From: Bacteroidota bacterium
Lineage (GTDB): Bacteria > Bacteroidota > Bacteroidia > Chitinophagales > Chitinophagaceae
Direction of reading: 5' to 3'
Assembly: GCA_023386555.1 (NCBI GenBank)
Contig: JAEWJK010000009.1
Location: 1-64,000 of the forward strand
Length of the DNA: 64,000 nucleotides
The notes beneath the pieces are model-generated. The model saw only the letters and a list, made by a program, of their open reading frames with translations. It searched no databases and had not been told where the DNA came from. The position numbers were made by a program, and so were the translations under genes. How positions within the stretch are numbered: the first letter of the stretch is position 1; every line of letters begins with the position of its first letter. Of this stretch, positions 43,614-51,414 are shown piece after piece.

Positions 43614-43634
43614 ACTATTCACCATTGACCATTC
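43614..43634. repeat. Period-7 array between murB and priA
   Basis: Three heptamers ACTATTC, ACCATTG, ACCATTC, directly next to repeat copy 7. The first unit equals the heptamer at 34690-34703. Confidence 0.55.
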
Positions 43635-43637
43635 ACA

Positions 43638-46130
43638 TCAAATCGGATCAACATCAGGAATAATATTCACCTGCCTGTATCTTTTATTGGTCTGAATGAT
43701 CACTATCTGTTGTTCAATTTCATTTTTACACCTGTCGATCAATTGAGAATCTTTCGGAAGTTTCAATAACAACTCCTGCAAATATTGGTTCCGCACTTTA
43801 TTCACTAAAGGTTCTGCCGGACCAGAAATATAATTGCCAAAGCCAGGCTTTAAACCTTGTAACATAATATTTGCAGCTTCTTCTGCAATATGTTGTTCCT
43901 TGTGCCTGAAAGTTATTTGTATCAATCTTGAAAATGGAGGATAGAAAAACTGCTTCCTATTATCCAATTCAAAATCATACAGTTTGTCAAAATTATGCTG
44001 TTGTACAAATTGTAATACAGGATGAGTTGTATTACTAACCTGGACTAAAACTTTTCCCTTTCCATCTTTTCTTCCGGCTCTTCCACTAACCTGTTCCATC
44101 AACTGATAGGCTCTTTCATTTACACGGAAATCGGTGAAATTTAAAATACCATCAGCATCTAAGATTCCAACGAGATTCACATGTTCAAAATCGAGACCTT
44201 TTACTACCATTTGTGTGCCGACAAGGATATCTATCTTTTGTTGCTCAAATAATTTTATCAAAGCATCATGATCATGTTTACCTTTTATGCTGTCATAATC
44301 CATTCTTGAAATTCTTGCATGCGGAAATTGCTCAGCAATCAATTCTTCGATCTTCTCTGTTCCAAAATTCTTTTGAAAAAAGCTATGACTTCCACATGCT
44401 GCACAAGTTTGTAAAACAGGATACATGCTGCCACAATAATGACAGGTTAATTTATTTTTTGCTTTGTGATAAGTGAGAGACACATTGCAATGCTGGCATT
44501 GTGGTATCCAGCCACAAACTCCACAGATCATATAAGGAGAATAACCTCTTCTGTTTTGAAAAAGTATTACCTGTTTTTTTTCGACAAGGCTTTTTTGAAT
44601 GCTTTCAATTAGTTGTGGAGTTACAGCGATCTTTCCTTTCTGTTTATTGGCGACAGTTTTTACATCAATTAAATCAAGCACTGGCATTTCAACCTGGCCG
44701 AATCTTTCATTCAATTTTACAAGTCCATATTTATGTTGCTTGCAATTGAAATAACTTTCTATTGATGGTGTTGCACTACCTAACAACACTTTTGCTTTGA
44801 ATAAAGATGCATAATAAATAGCTGCATCTCTTCCATGATATCTTGGTGCAGGATCTTGTTGCTTAAATGAAGCATCATGTTCTTCATCAATAATGATCAA
44901 TCCGAGTTCTTTAAAAGGAAGAAACAAAGATGATCTTGCTCCTAATACTGCTTTTATATCACCTGATTTTACCTTATTCCATATTTCAACTCTTTCGTTT
45001 GGATTAAACTTAGAGTGATAAATAGCGATATGTCCACCAAAATGCTTTTGCAATCTTCTAATTACCTGGGCTGTTAAAGCAATTTCTGGCAGCATGTATA
45101 AAACCTGTTTACCCTGCTTTATATTTTCTTCGATTAGGTTGATGTATATCTGTGTTTTGCCACTGGATGTTACTCCGTGCAGTAAACAAACTTGTTTCTC
45201 AGAAAAAATTTGTTTCACTTCATCCAATGCAGTTTCTTGTGCAGCAGATAAAGTAAAATCCATATTTAGATCCTTAGGCAGACTTCGTATTCTATCAGTT
45301 GCTCTTCTTTCGATGATGAGTATTCCCTTATCAACAAGTCCTTTTAATTGAGCTGCAGAGGCATTTGACTTTTTTAATAATTCAGGTTGAGTTACTTCGC
45401 CTTGTGTTTTTATCAGATGCAGATAGGAGAGCAGCAATTCCATTTGTTTTGGGGCTTTATTCCAGTTGTTTAAGAGCTCTGATAATTTCTCATCGTTATT
45501 ATAGGTTGGATTTAGCCGTATGTATGTCTCTTTTTTCTCTTTATATTTTTCCTGCAGGTTTTCCCAGACATGGCAAACATTTTTTTCTATGAGTTTTTTT
45601 ATTACCGGATATACATGAGAAGCGTCGAGAATCTGTTGTACTTCGCTTAACCGCAATTCCTTTTTTAATTCAAGTGCTTCGGCAATTACAAATTCATCAT
45701 CGCTTAAACCAGTATAATCTTCTCCAAATTCGTCATTCCAGATGAGAATTGTTTCGCTGGATAATTTCAGGTTTGCAGGAACAGCGGCCTGCATTACTTC
45801 TCCTTCGCTGCACATATAATAATGTGCTATCCATTGCCAGAGTAAAAGTTGTTGTTCGAATACCAAAGGATCTGCATCTAAAACATTCAGTATTTCTTTT
45901 GGCTTGAATGAATCAGGTTTTTCAGAGGATATTTTTTTTACGAGACCTGAATATTTTTTATTCTTACCAAGTATTACTTCAACCCGAATACCAGGTTTGA
46001 TTGACTGATGAAATTGAACAGGAATTTCCCATGTATAATTTTTAGGTAAGGCTAAGGGAATGATCACTTCAGCGTAAAGCTGATTTTCGGAAGATGTGTT
46101 AAATGGTTCCGTATTTTCTGAAGTGTTCAT
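43638..46130 (-). CDS. priA: Primosomal replication helicase PriA
   Basis: 830 residues. An N-terminal DNA-binding domain (YAEVIIPLALPKNYTWEIP, GIRVEVILGKNKKYSGLV) is followed by a superfamily 2 helicase core: Walker A LLHGVTSSGKTQIY, IIDEEHD, FKQQDPAPRYHGRDAA and LLGSATPS. The zinc-binding segment has the expected eight cysteines (CGVCGWIPQCQHC, then CHYCG and CAACG). KGLDFEHVNLVGILDADG and QVSGRAGRKDGKG are motifs V and VI. PriA restarts stalled forks by loading the replicative helicase. It is upstream of murB on the same strand with repeats in the 90-bp gap. Confidence 0.96.
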   Translation of the reverse strand: MNTSENTEPFNTSSENQLYAEVIIPLALPKNYTWEIPVQFHQSIKPGIRVEVILGKNKKYSGLVKKISSEKPDSFKPKEILNVLDADPLVFEQQLLLWQWIAHYYMCSEGEVMQAAVPANLKLSSETILIWNDEFGEDYTGLSDDEFVIAEALELKKELRLSEVQQILDASHVYPVIKKLIEKNVCHVWENLQEKYKEKKETYIRLNPTYNNDEKLSELLNNWNKAPKQMELLLSYLHLIKTQGEVTQPELLKKSNASAAQLKGLVDKGILIIERRATDRIRSLPKDLNMDFTLSAAQETALDEVKQIFSEKQVCLLHGVTSSGKTQIYINLIEENIKQGKQVLYMLPEIALTAQVIRRLQKHFGGHIAIYHSKFNPNERVEIWNKVKSGDIKAVLGARSSLFLPFKELGLIIIDEEHDASFKQQDPAPRYHGRDAAIYYASLFKAKVLLGSATPSIESYFNCKQHKYGLVKLNERFGQVEMPVLDLIDVKTVANKQKGKIAVTPQLIESIQKSLVEKKQVILFQNRRGYSPYMICGVCGWIPQCQHCNVSLTYHKAKNKLTCHYCGSMYPVLQTCAACGSHSFFQKNFGTEKIEELIAEQFPHARISRMDYDSIKGKHDHDALIKLFEQQKIDILVGTQMVVKGLDFEHVNLVGILDADGILNFTDFRVNERAYQLMEQVSGRAGRKDGKGKVLVQVSNTTHPVLQFVQQHNFDKLYDFELDNRKQFFYPPFSRLIQITFRHKEQHIAEEAANIMLQGLKPGFGNYISGPAEPLVNKVRNQYLQELLLKLPKDSQLIDRCKNEIEQQIVIIQTNKRYRQVNIIPDVDPI

Positions 46131-46184
46131 GATTGTTACGAAGATAACGATGAAGTGTAAGAAAAGCTGCTAAGGAAACAGAAC

Positions 46185-46222
46185 GATGAAGTGATTGCGA
46201 CGCAACGAAGATGCTATGAAAT
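46185..46222 (+). repeat. Dispersed dyad repeat, copy 8 (GCGACGC form), enters plsC-type gene
   Basis: AAGTGATTGCGACGCAACG then AAGATGCTATGAAA. The TTGTACAAG end is missing. The CTA at 46214-46216 is the stop codon (TAG on the minus strand) of the acyltransferase gene, so the repeat provides that gene's end. Confidence 0.7.
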
Positions 46223-46975
46223 GGAAGAGCTGGTATCATAATTCCGATATCTTCTCATACCAGCATCCATTATTGCATGTACTTTTTGCTTCAGTTCTTT
46301 TACATTATGCATGGTGAGACCTTCAACACTTACTTCGGCAAGATGAACTACACGATTTGGCCCTGGTGTAAGATTCAGGAAACTACGATAATCAAGTCTA
46401 TCAAATGTATCGATGAATAACAAAGGTTTGATGGGTGTTTGCATTTCTATTGCCAAGCGAAAGGCACCATCGTAAAAATCTTTCAGCGGTTTACTGGTTT
46501 CGTTGAAAGTTCCTTCAGGAAAAATGAAGATGGAAATATTTTTCTTGAGAGCAGATTTTAAAGCTCTTACACTTCTTGCTCTTGCTTCAGGGCTACTTCT
46601 ATCTACTAATACTACCGCAATACGATATATCCATCCAAAGATTGGAATCTTCACCATTTCGTATTTGCCCAAAATTCTTATTGGCTGATGGATGGCTAAT
46701 AACACAGGGGGAATATCCATGTAAGAAATATGATTTGCAACAAAAATGTATTGCCTGTTTTTGTTATCGGGTGCCTCATAAAGGTCTTTGTGCCATACAC
46801 CAATAAGAAGGTACCAGCAACGAAACAGGAATGCATAACATTTGTACATCATATTACCGCCATATACTTTACCAAAAAAACTACAGATAAGTGTTAATGG
46901 AAAAGCGATGATAACACATACAATAAAGAGTAAAAACGCATAGATGGAATATAGTAGTTGTAGAAGCCTTATCAT
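46214..46975 (-). CDS. 1-Acyl-sn-glycerol-3-phosphate acyltransferase (PlsC family)
   Basis: 253 residues. A membrane helix at about residues 7-30 is followed by the catalytic NHISYMD (NHxxxxD), the PIRILGKYEMVKIPIFGW block, and the glycerol-phosphate motif FIFPEGTFNE. It probably makes phosphatidic acid at the inner membrane; other PlsC-type acyltransferases act on ornithine lipids or lipid A precursors and cannot be excluded. The stop codon and last couple of codons come from repeat copy 8. It lies downstream of the ABM-DUF423-aroK group on the same strand. Confidence 0.86.
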   Translation of the reverse strand: MIRLLQLLYSIYAFLLFIVCVIIAFPLTLICSFFGKVYGGNMMYKCYAFLFRCWYLLIGVWHKDLYEAPDNKNRQYIFVANHISYMDIPPVLLAIHQPIRILGKYEMVKIPIFGWIYRIAVVLVDRSSPEARARSVRALKSALKKNISIFIFPEGTFNETSKPLKDFYDGAFRLAIEMQTPIKPLLFIDTFDRLDYRSFLNLTPGPNRVVHLAEVSVEGLTMHNVKELKQKVHAIMDAGMRRYRNYDTSSSIS

Positions 46976-46995
46976 CAGGATAAAGATAACAGAGT

Positions 46996-47292
46996 TTATG
47001 GCTCAACAACCACTTGGTTAATGCTGTATGCTTCGGCTTTTGCTGCGAAAAGTTGCTTTGTAAGTGTCCAGGTTTCTTTAAAGAATTCGGAATAACGGTA
47101 GTGATTTAAAGCATCTTCGTCTGTCCAATGGCTGTAGGTAAAATATATATTAGTTTGATTTTTATCCTGCCAGAGTTCAAGATGGGTGCAGCCTGGGAAA
47201 TTTCGAATCGTATTCTTTTTATCGTTGAATAGTTGAATAAATTTTTCAACTGCTTCGGGGTTAAAAGTCATCTTAACGATTCTTATCAGCAT
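46996..47292 (-). CDS. Antibiotic biosynthesis monooxygenase (ABM) domain protein
   Basis: 98 residues from ATG 47292; the longer frame to 47385 only translates the neighbouring gene out of frame. It has the ferredoxin-like dimeric alpha-beta-barrel pattern of YgiN-type proteins: MLIRIVKMTFNPEAVEKFIQ, NFPGCTHLELWQDK, YFTYSHWTDEDALNHYRYSE and FFKETW. Such proteins include quinol monooxygenases and many with no known role. Its start overlaps the DUF423 gene by 20 bases, so translation is coupled. Chemistry not predictable. Confidence 0.78.
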   Translation of the reverse strand: MLIRIVKMTFNPEAVEKFIQLFNDKKNTIRNFPGCTHLELWQDKNQTNIYFTYSHWTDEDALNHYRYSEFFKETWTLTKQLFAAKAEAYSINQVVVEP

Positions 47293-47692
47293 ACGTTCGT
47301 GTGGTTTTTTCGGTTCTAACTCCAACAGCAAGATAAATCCATCCGAGAATAAAGAATATACCACCAACGGGTGTAATAGGTCCAACCCAATTAAAGTCTG
47401 CAGATTTTATTGCGATACTCAACGTTAACAGATAAAGAGATCCGCTAAAAAGAAATATACCAAGCAAAAAAAAGGTACCTGAAGTTTTGATCCATTTATT
47501 GGTGTATGACTTGTATAAAATTCCTGCTATTGCTAAAGCAATTACATGATAGAACTGGTAACGCACAGCAGTTTCAAAAGTCTTCACTGCTTTTTCCGGA
47601 GCAATATCCTGTAGTTTATGTGCACCAAAAGCTCCTAAGGCAACTGTGATGGCTGCAAGAATAAAAGCAGTGGTTAAGTATCCTCTATGCAT
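47273..47692 (-). CDS. DUF423 small membrane protein
   Basis: 139 residues matching DUF423 (YgdD-like): an N-terminal helix with ALGAFGAHKLQ, FETAVRYQFYHVIALAIAGIL, FLLGIFLFSGSLYLLTLS and ITPVGGIFFILGWIYLAVG. Four membrane helices are visible. The function of the family is unknown. The gene overlaps aroK by 8 bases and the ABM gene by 20, forming a compact aroK-DUF423-ABM unit. The final basic residues after the last helix are not part of the family core. Confidence 0.85.
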   Translation of the reverse strand: MHRGYLTTAFILAAITVALGAFGAHKLQDIAPEKAVKTFETAVRYQFYHVIALAIAGILYKSYTNKWIKTSGTFFLLGIFLFSGSLYLLTLSIAIKSADFNWVGPITPVGGIFFILGWIYLAVGVRTEKTTRTYADKNR

Positions 47693-48197
47693 GAGTGTTT
47701 TTATTGATCAGTGAAAGCAAGTTTTGTTCGCTAATATCATCTCCTTTCAATACATACTTTGCTTTTGTGTAAATAGCATTTCTTTCATTAATTTTTTCTT
47801 CCAGGTATGATTTCAGTTTTTTATCACTCAATTTTGATATCAATGGACGATGACGTTTCTCAGGTGTTAATCTATCTGCTAAAACATCTATCGGTTCATC
47901 AAGGAAAATGGTAATGCCCTGCTCGTTCATCCAATCCATATTGTTGTGATAACAGGGAGTGCCACCACCTGTTGCCAATATAAATTCATCTTTGTCGGCA
48001 AACCATTTCAACACGATCGATTCCATTTTCCTGAAATGATCTTCACCACTTTCTTTGAAAATTTGAGCAATAGTTCTATCCTCAACATTTTCAATCAGCT
48101 GATCAAGATCGTACTTTGGCAATTTGAATCGGGCGGATAATTTATTCATCCAATAGCTTTTGCCACTACCCATCATACCGATGAGAAAAATTTTCAT
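47685..48197 (-). CDS. aroK: Shikimate kinase
   Basis: 170 residues, normal length. P-loop IGMMGSGKSYW at the N-terminus, the shikimate-binding DLDQLIE and FRKMES blocks, FILATGGGTPC (Walker B-like glycine motif) and RHRPL in the lid. The kinase phosphorylates shikimate ahead of AroA. It is separated by about 16 kb from the other aro genes in this window, so the pathway is split into at least two units. It lies 23 bp behind the acyl-CoA dehydrogenase gene on the same strand. Confidence 0.93.
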   Translation of the reverse strand: MKIFLIGMMGSGKSYWMNKLSARFKLPKYDLDQLIENVEDRTIAQIFKESGEDHFRKMESIVLKWFADKDEFILATGGGTPCYHNNMDWMNEQGITIFLDEPIDVLADRLTPEKRHRPLISKLSDKKLKSYLEEKINERNAIYTKAKYVLKGDDISEQNLLSLINKNTHA

Positions 48198-48220
48198 TGT
48201 TGGGAGTATATATTGTGCTG

Positions 48221-49405
48221 CTAACTAAAAGCGTTCATTCCTGTAATATCCATTCCCGTTATCAGCAAATGCACATCATGTGTTCCTTCATATGTTATTA
48301 CACTTTCTAAATTCATCATGTGTCGCATAATGCTGTATTCACCGGTAATACCCATTCCGCCCAACATTTGTCTTGCGTCTCTTGCAATGTTCGTTGCAAT
48401 TTCACAACTGTTTCTTTTAGCCATGGAAACCTGTTGTGGTGTTGCTTTTCCTTCATTCATCAACACACCTAAACGCCAAACCATTAATTGTGCTTTGGTG
48501 ATCTCGGTGATCATTTCGGCCAATTTCTTTTGCTGCAATTGAAATCCGCCAATTGGTTTACCAAACTGTTCTCTTTGTTTGCTGTATTGCAAAGCAGTAT
48601 CGTAACAATCCATTGCTCCACCTAATGCACCCCAGGCAATTCCATAACGAGCTTTTGTTAAACAACCAAGCGGTCCTTTCAAACCTTTTACGTTAGGGAA
48701 AATATTCTCCTTAGGCACTTTTACATTATCAAATACCAGTTCACCTGTTGCTGATGCCCTTAAACTCCATTTTCCGTGAGTAGTTGGAGTTGTAAAACCT
48801 TCCATACCTCTTTCCAGTATCAATCCATGAATCACACCTTCTTCATTCTTGGCCCAAACAACAGCTACCTGAGAAAATGGTGCATTGCTGATCCACATTT
48901 TAGCGCCATTTAATATTACATGATCATCTGCATCTTTAAAATTCGTCAGCATGCCAGCAGGATTACTTCCATGATCTGGTTCTGTTAATCCAAAACAACC
49001 TAACCATTCACCACTGGCAAGCTTTGGTAAATATTTTCTTTTCTGTTCTTCACTGCCATAAGCGTAGATGGGATACATCACCAAAGAACCTTGTACAGAT
49101 GCTGTTGAACGTACACCACTGTCTCCTCTTTCTAATTCCTGCATCATCAGGCCATAAGAAATATAATCTAATCCACCACCACCATATTCTTCAGGCACAG
49201 TCGGACCAAATACACCAAGATCACCCATTTGTTTTACGATCTGCTGAGGAAATTCAGCTCTCTGTGCATAATCTTCAATAATAGGTGAGATGTCTTTCTT
49301 TACATAGTTACGAACCGCTTCACGAACATGCTTGTGTTCATCCGTCAGTAATTCATCTATACCGTAATAATCAGGAGATTGAAAAGTATCAGTTTTGGCA
49401 GCCAT
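48221..49405 (-). CDS. Acyl-CoA dehydrogenase, glutaryl-CoA dehydrogenase-like
   Basis: 394 residues. The FAD and substrate signatures are CFGLTEPDHGSNPAGM, the WISNAP block, YGIAWGALGGAMDCYDTAL and QREQFGKPIGGFQL; the catalytic base is the glutamate in ITYEGTHDVH. The TYEGTHDVHLLITGMDITG ending is typical of glutaryl-CoA dehydrogenases, which oxidise and decarboxylate glutaryl-CoA to crotonyl-CoA in lysine and tryptophan breakdown. Electrons go to ETF. A specific substrate is inferred from sequence likeness only. No other lysine-degradation genes are visible. Confidence 0.88.
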   Translation of the reverse strand: MAAKTDTFQSPDYYGIDELLTDEHKHVREAVRNYVKKDISPIIEDYAQRAEFPQQIVKQMGDLGVFGPTVPEEYGGGGLDYISYGLMMQELERGDSGVRSTASVQGSLVMYPIYAYGSEEQKRKYLPKLASGEWLGCFGLTEPDHGSNPAGMLTNFKDADDHVILNGAKMWISNAPFSQVAVVWAKNEEGVIHGLILERGMEGFTTPTTHGKWSLRASATGELVFDNVKVPKENIFPNVKGLKGPLGCLTKARYGIAWGALGGAMDCYDTALQYSKQREQFGKPIGGFQLQQKKLAEMITEITKAQLMVWRLGVLMNEGKATPQQVSMAKRNSCEIATNIARDARQMLGGMGITGEYSIMRHMMNLESVITYEGTHDVHLLITGMDITGMNAFS

Positions 49406-49454
49406 CGGAAAATTTGAAATTTAATGTTTAATATTTTGAATTATTAACCAAGGG

Positions 49455-49522
49455 GCATTGCTACTATCAAACTTCAATTGGAGTTAACACTGAGTTTATC
49501 GAAGTGCACTCTTGTACTTCCT
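49455..49522 (-). repeat. Dispersed dyad repeat, copy 9, degenerate with insert
   Basis: On the minus strand GTACAAGAGTGCAC, then about 30 unrelated bases, then TTGAAGTTTGATAGTAGC, which matches the right flank of copy 7. The central dyad is lost. It is in the 235-bp gap between divergent genes. Confidence 0.5.
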
Positions 49523-49640
49523 GAATCTTTTCTTCTTCAGTTCAACTAAGTAGCTATATATGCCTATATGGTAACCAGCCACAAAAATAAGCCTCTCAGG
49601 TTAGGAGTTTTTCTTTTTATTTACACATAAATTGTCCGCA

Positions 49641-50051
49641 ATGAAAAAGTTATTGTTCCTGGTATTAATGCTGATCCTTGGTTCTCCTGTTTTTGCACAA
49701 CAAAAAGAAGAGAAAAAGCCAATAGAGCAAATACGTAAATACTGGTTTGTAATGTTAATGACTGGCCCAAATCGTACACATGACTCTACAACAGCTGCCA
49801 ACCTTCAAAAAGGACATTTGGATAATATTGACCGTTTATATTATGAAGGTAAAATAAAAGTTGCCGGCCCTTTTGGAGAACCTGGAGAATGGCGTGGTAT
49901 TTTCATATTTGATGCGGAAAGTAAGGACGAAGTTGAAAAGCTGTTGCAAGCAGATCCGGCAATTGCAGCAGGCAGGCTTACCTACCAGGTTAAAGCATGG
50001 TATACAGCACCTATAGGAAGCTTTGTCCCTGGAAAGCCTAAAAAAGATTAA
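49641..50051 (+). CDS. Secreted YCII-domain protein
   Basis: 136 residues from ATG 49641 (a TTG lies nine bases earlier). Signal peptide MKKLLFLVLMLILGSPVFA, then Q. The mature part is a single YCII-related ferredoxin-like domain: YWFVMLMTGPNRT, HLDNIDRLYYEGKIKVAGPF, WRGIFIFDAESKDEVEKLL and GRLTYQVKAWYT. YCII domains have putative His/Asp active sites, but no reaction is established for most. The exported location is less usual for the family. It is followed 11 bp later by a lipoprotein gene. Confidence 0.82.
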   Translation: MKKLLFLVLMLILGSPVFAQQKEEKKPIEQIRKYWFVMLMTGPNRTHDSTTAANLQKGHLDNIDRLYYEGKIKVAGPFGEPGEWRGIFIFDAESKDEVEKLLQADPAIAAGRLTYQVKAWYTAPIGSFVPGKPKKD

Positions 50052-50062
50052 AGTATCCATGT

Positions 50063-50281
50063 ATGAAAAAGACTTTAACCGGTGGAATGATATTACTTTT
50101 ATTATCATGCAACATCAACGTAGATGAAGAAAATAAAAAAGATTCTGCAACCAGGTTCGATTCATTTGTGCGGAAAGCTGATACAACTTTAGAAAATTGG
50201 GGAGATTCTGCCAAAGAAAAATACAAAGATGTTCGAGATAAGGTGAAAGACCGTTTTAAAAGAGACTCTTCTGACAATTAA
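50063..50281 (+). CDS. Small lipoprotein, unknown function
   Basis: 72 residues. Signal sequence MKKTLTGGMILLLLSC with a lipobox ending LLSC; the mature part is a highly charged helix (FVRKADTTLENWGDSAKEKY, DVRDKVKDRFKRDSSDN) with apolipoprotein- or stress-protein-like heptad spacing. It is 11 bp downstream of the YCII gene and probably cotranscribed. Its helical, charged character resembles the YtxH-like neighbours downstream, suggesting one group of envelope or stress proteins; that is inference. Confidence 0.65.
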   Translation: MKKTLTGGMILLLLSCNINVDEENKKDSATRFDSFVRKADTTLENWGDSAKEKYKDVRDKVKDRFKRDSSDN

Positions 50282-50296
50282 GATATTAATGGCCAT

Positions 50297-50309
50297 ATAA
50301 GCTGCTTAT
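50297..50309. repeat. 13-base palindrome, second copy
   Basis: ATAAGCTGCTTAT, matching 25407-25419 except for the centre base. It is in the 189-bp gap before the first YtxH-like gene, which otherwise shows no recognisable element. Confidence 0.4.
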
Positions 50310-50470
50310 GTAAAAGCTTTGCGGACATTCGATTGGGATAAAATATTCCACTATAACCGTCATTTCTTTTTTGATGTTTTTTTAATTACTGCTGCTGTAA
50401 CTTTTTTACTTCCCATCTGGCAGCATTTTTGGAATTTCATGTGTAATCAATCACTAATAAAAACAAGTGT

Positions 50471-50689
50471 ATGCAAAAGTTACTCATAGGCACATTAGCA
50501 GGTTTGGTTGCAGGTGTTGCAATAGGTTTACTATTAGCACCGGTAAGTGGAAGTGATGCAAGAAGAAACATAGCAAGTGGTACAAAAAATCAATGGAGAA
50601 AACTTTGGGGCAAGCCAGACCTGGATGAAGATCCATGGGCTGAATATAACGAACGCAAGGCAGCAAATGCAGATAATGCAACTACCTGA
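50471..50689 (+). CDS. YtxH-like small membrane-anchored protein (1 of 3)
   Basis: 72 residues. A glycine-rich membrane helix (LIGTLAGLVAGVAIGLLLAP) is followed by SGSDARRNI and a charged tail, the YtxH pattern (GxxxGxxxGxLLAPxSGxxTR). YtxH proteins are general-stress or envelope-associated in Bacillus, with no known activity. This copy has a short Trp-containing tail (NQWRKLWGKPDLDEDPWAEY). It is the first of three related genes in 850 bases, with its own terminator at 50706. Confidence 0.75.
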   Translation: MQKLLIGTLAGLVAGVAIGLLLAPVSGSDARRNIASGTKNQWRKLWGKPDLDEDPWAEYNERKAANADNATT

Positions 50690-50705
50690 TCTATGAAAAC
50701 CCAAC

Positions 50706-50735
50706 AGCCGCAGGTATTTTATCTGCGGCTTTTTT
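50706..50735 (+). terminator. Terminator after the first YtxH-like gene
   Basis: An 8-bp stem AGCCGCAG / CTGCGGCT followed by five T. Confidence 0.85.
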
Positions 50736-50794
50736 GTGCTTGTAAATACAATCTTTCTGGCATTGTATTCGTGAATTATTAAAAAAGAGTTGTT

Positions 50795-51079
50795 ATGACA
50801 GGAAGTGCATATAAGATAATATTTACAGGATTTACTGCTTTGGTTTCTGGTGTGGCGATTGGTACTTTATTGTCACCCAAATGTGGAGCGGATAATAGAA
50901 AAGCAGTAATTGATACGGCTGAGAATATTCGCAAAAGAATAATGGGTTTTGCAACAAGAAGTGGGCATACGGTTGAAGATGTAAAACAAATGCTTACAGA
51001 AGATGTTGAAGGATTGAATCCTGATTTACGCAACAGGATTTTACAACTGATTGAAATTTCTGAAAAAAGAATTTCCTAA
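50795..51079 (+). CDS. YtxH-like small membrane-anchored protein (2 of 3)
   Basis: 94 residues. The N-terminal helix FTGFTALVSGVAIGTLLSP and the following KCGADNRKAVIDTAENIRKR follow the YtxH form. The C-terminal 40 residues form a longer charged helix (VEDVKQMLTEDVEGL, ILQLIEISEKRIS). It has no signal peptidase site, so the protein is probably anchored in the inner membrane with a cytoplasmic or periplasmic tail. It is 19 bp upstream of the third copy, with which it probably forms an operon. Confidence 0.72.
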   Translation: MTGSAYKIIFTGFTALVSGVAIGTLLSPKCGADNRKAVIDTAENIRKRIMGFATRSGHTVEDVKQMLTEDVEGLNPDLRNRILQLIEISEKRIS

Positions 51080-51098
51080 TTAATAAACACCAGTATTG

Positions 51099-51317
51099 AT
51101 GAAAACGACAAATATCTTATTATATACACTAGCAGGATTGGCAATTGGAGTTGGTCTGGGTTTAATTCTTGCACCCACAGCAGGTCACGAAACAAGAAGA
51201 AGATTGAAATATTCAGCGGGAACTATAAAAAAGAAACTCGGTTTAAACGGTGAAGATTTTACTGATACTGAAATGGAAATGGATGCTACCAATGGTAGGA
51301 ATTTCGGGTGGAGTTAG
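51099..51317 (+). CDS. YtxH-like small membrane-anchored protein (3 of 3)
   Basis: 72 residues from ATG 51099 (a TTG is in frame one codon earlier). The helix ILLYTLAGLAIGVGLGLILA is followed by PTAGHETRRRLKYSAGTIKK, the clearest YtxH match of the three. The tail is acidic and short. The three copies share the helix/GxETRR core but differ in their tails, so they are old paralogues rather than recent duplications. Confidence 0.75.
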   Translation: MKTTNILLYTLAGLAIGVGLGLILAPTAGHETRRRLKYSAGTIKKKLGLNGEDFTDTEMEMDATNGRNFGWS

Positions 51318-51414
51318 TTGATTTTTCCTATTAGATTATTTTAAAGAATGCATTTTAATGTGTTTTATTTACACATTCTTTCATTTACTTTGTATCAACT
51401 AAAAATGCTGCATC

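Noticed and set aside
43548..43625. N-terminal extension of MurB
   Set aside because: These codons are repeat copy 7 and heptamer sequence; MurB proteins start at the position of ATG 43547.
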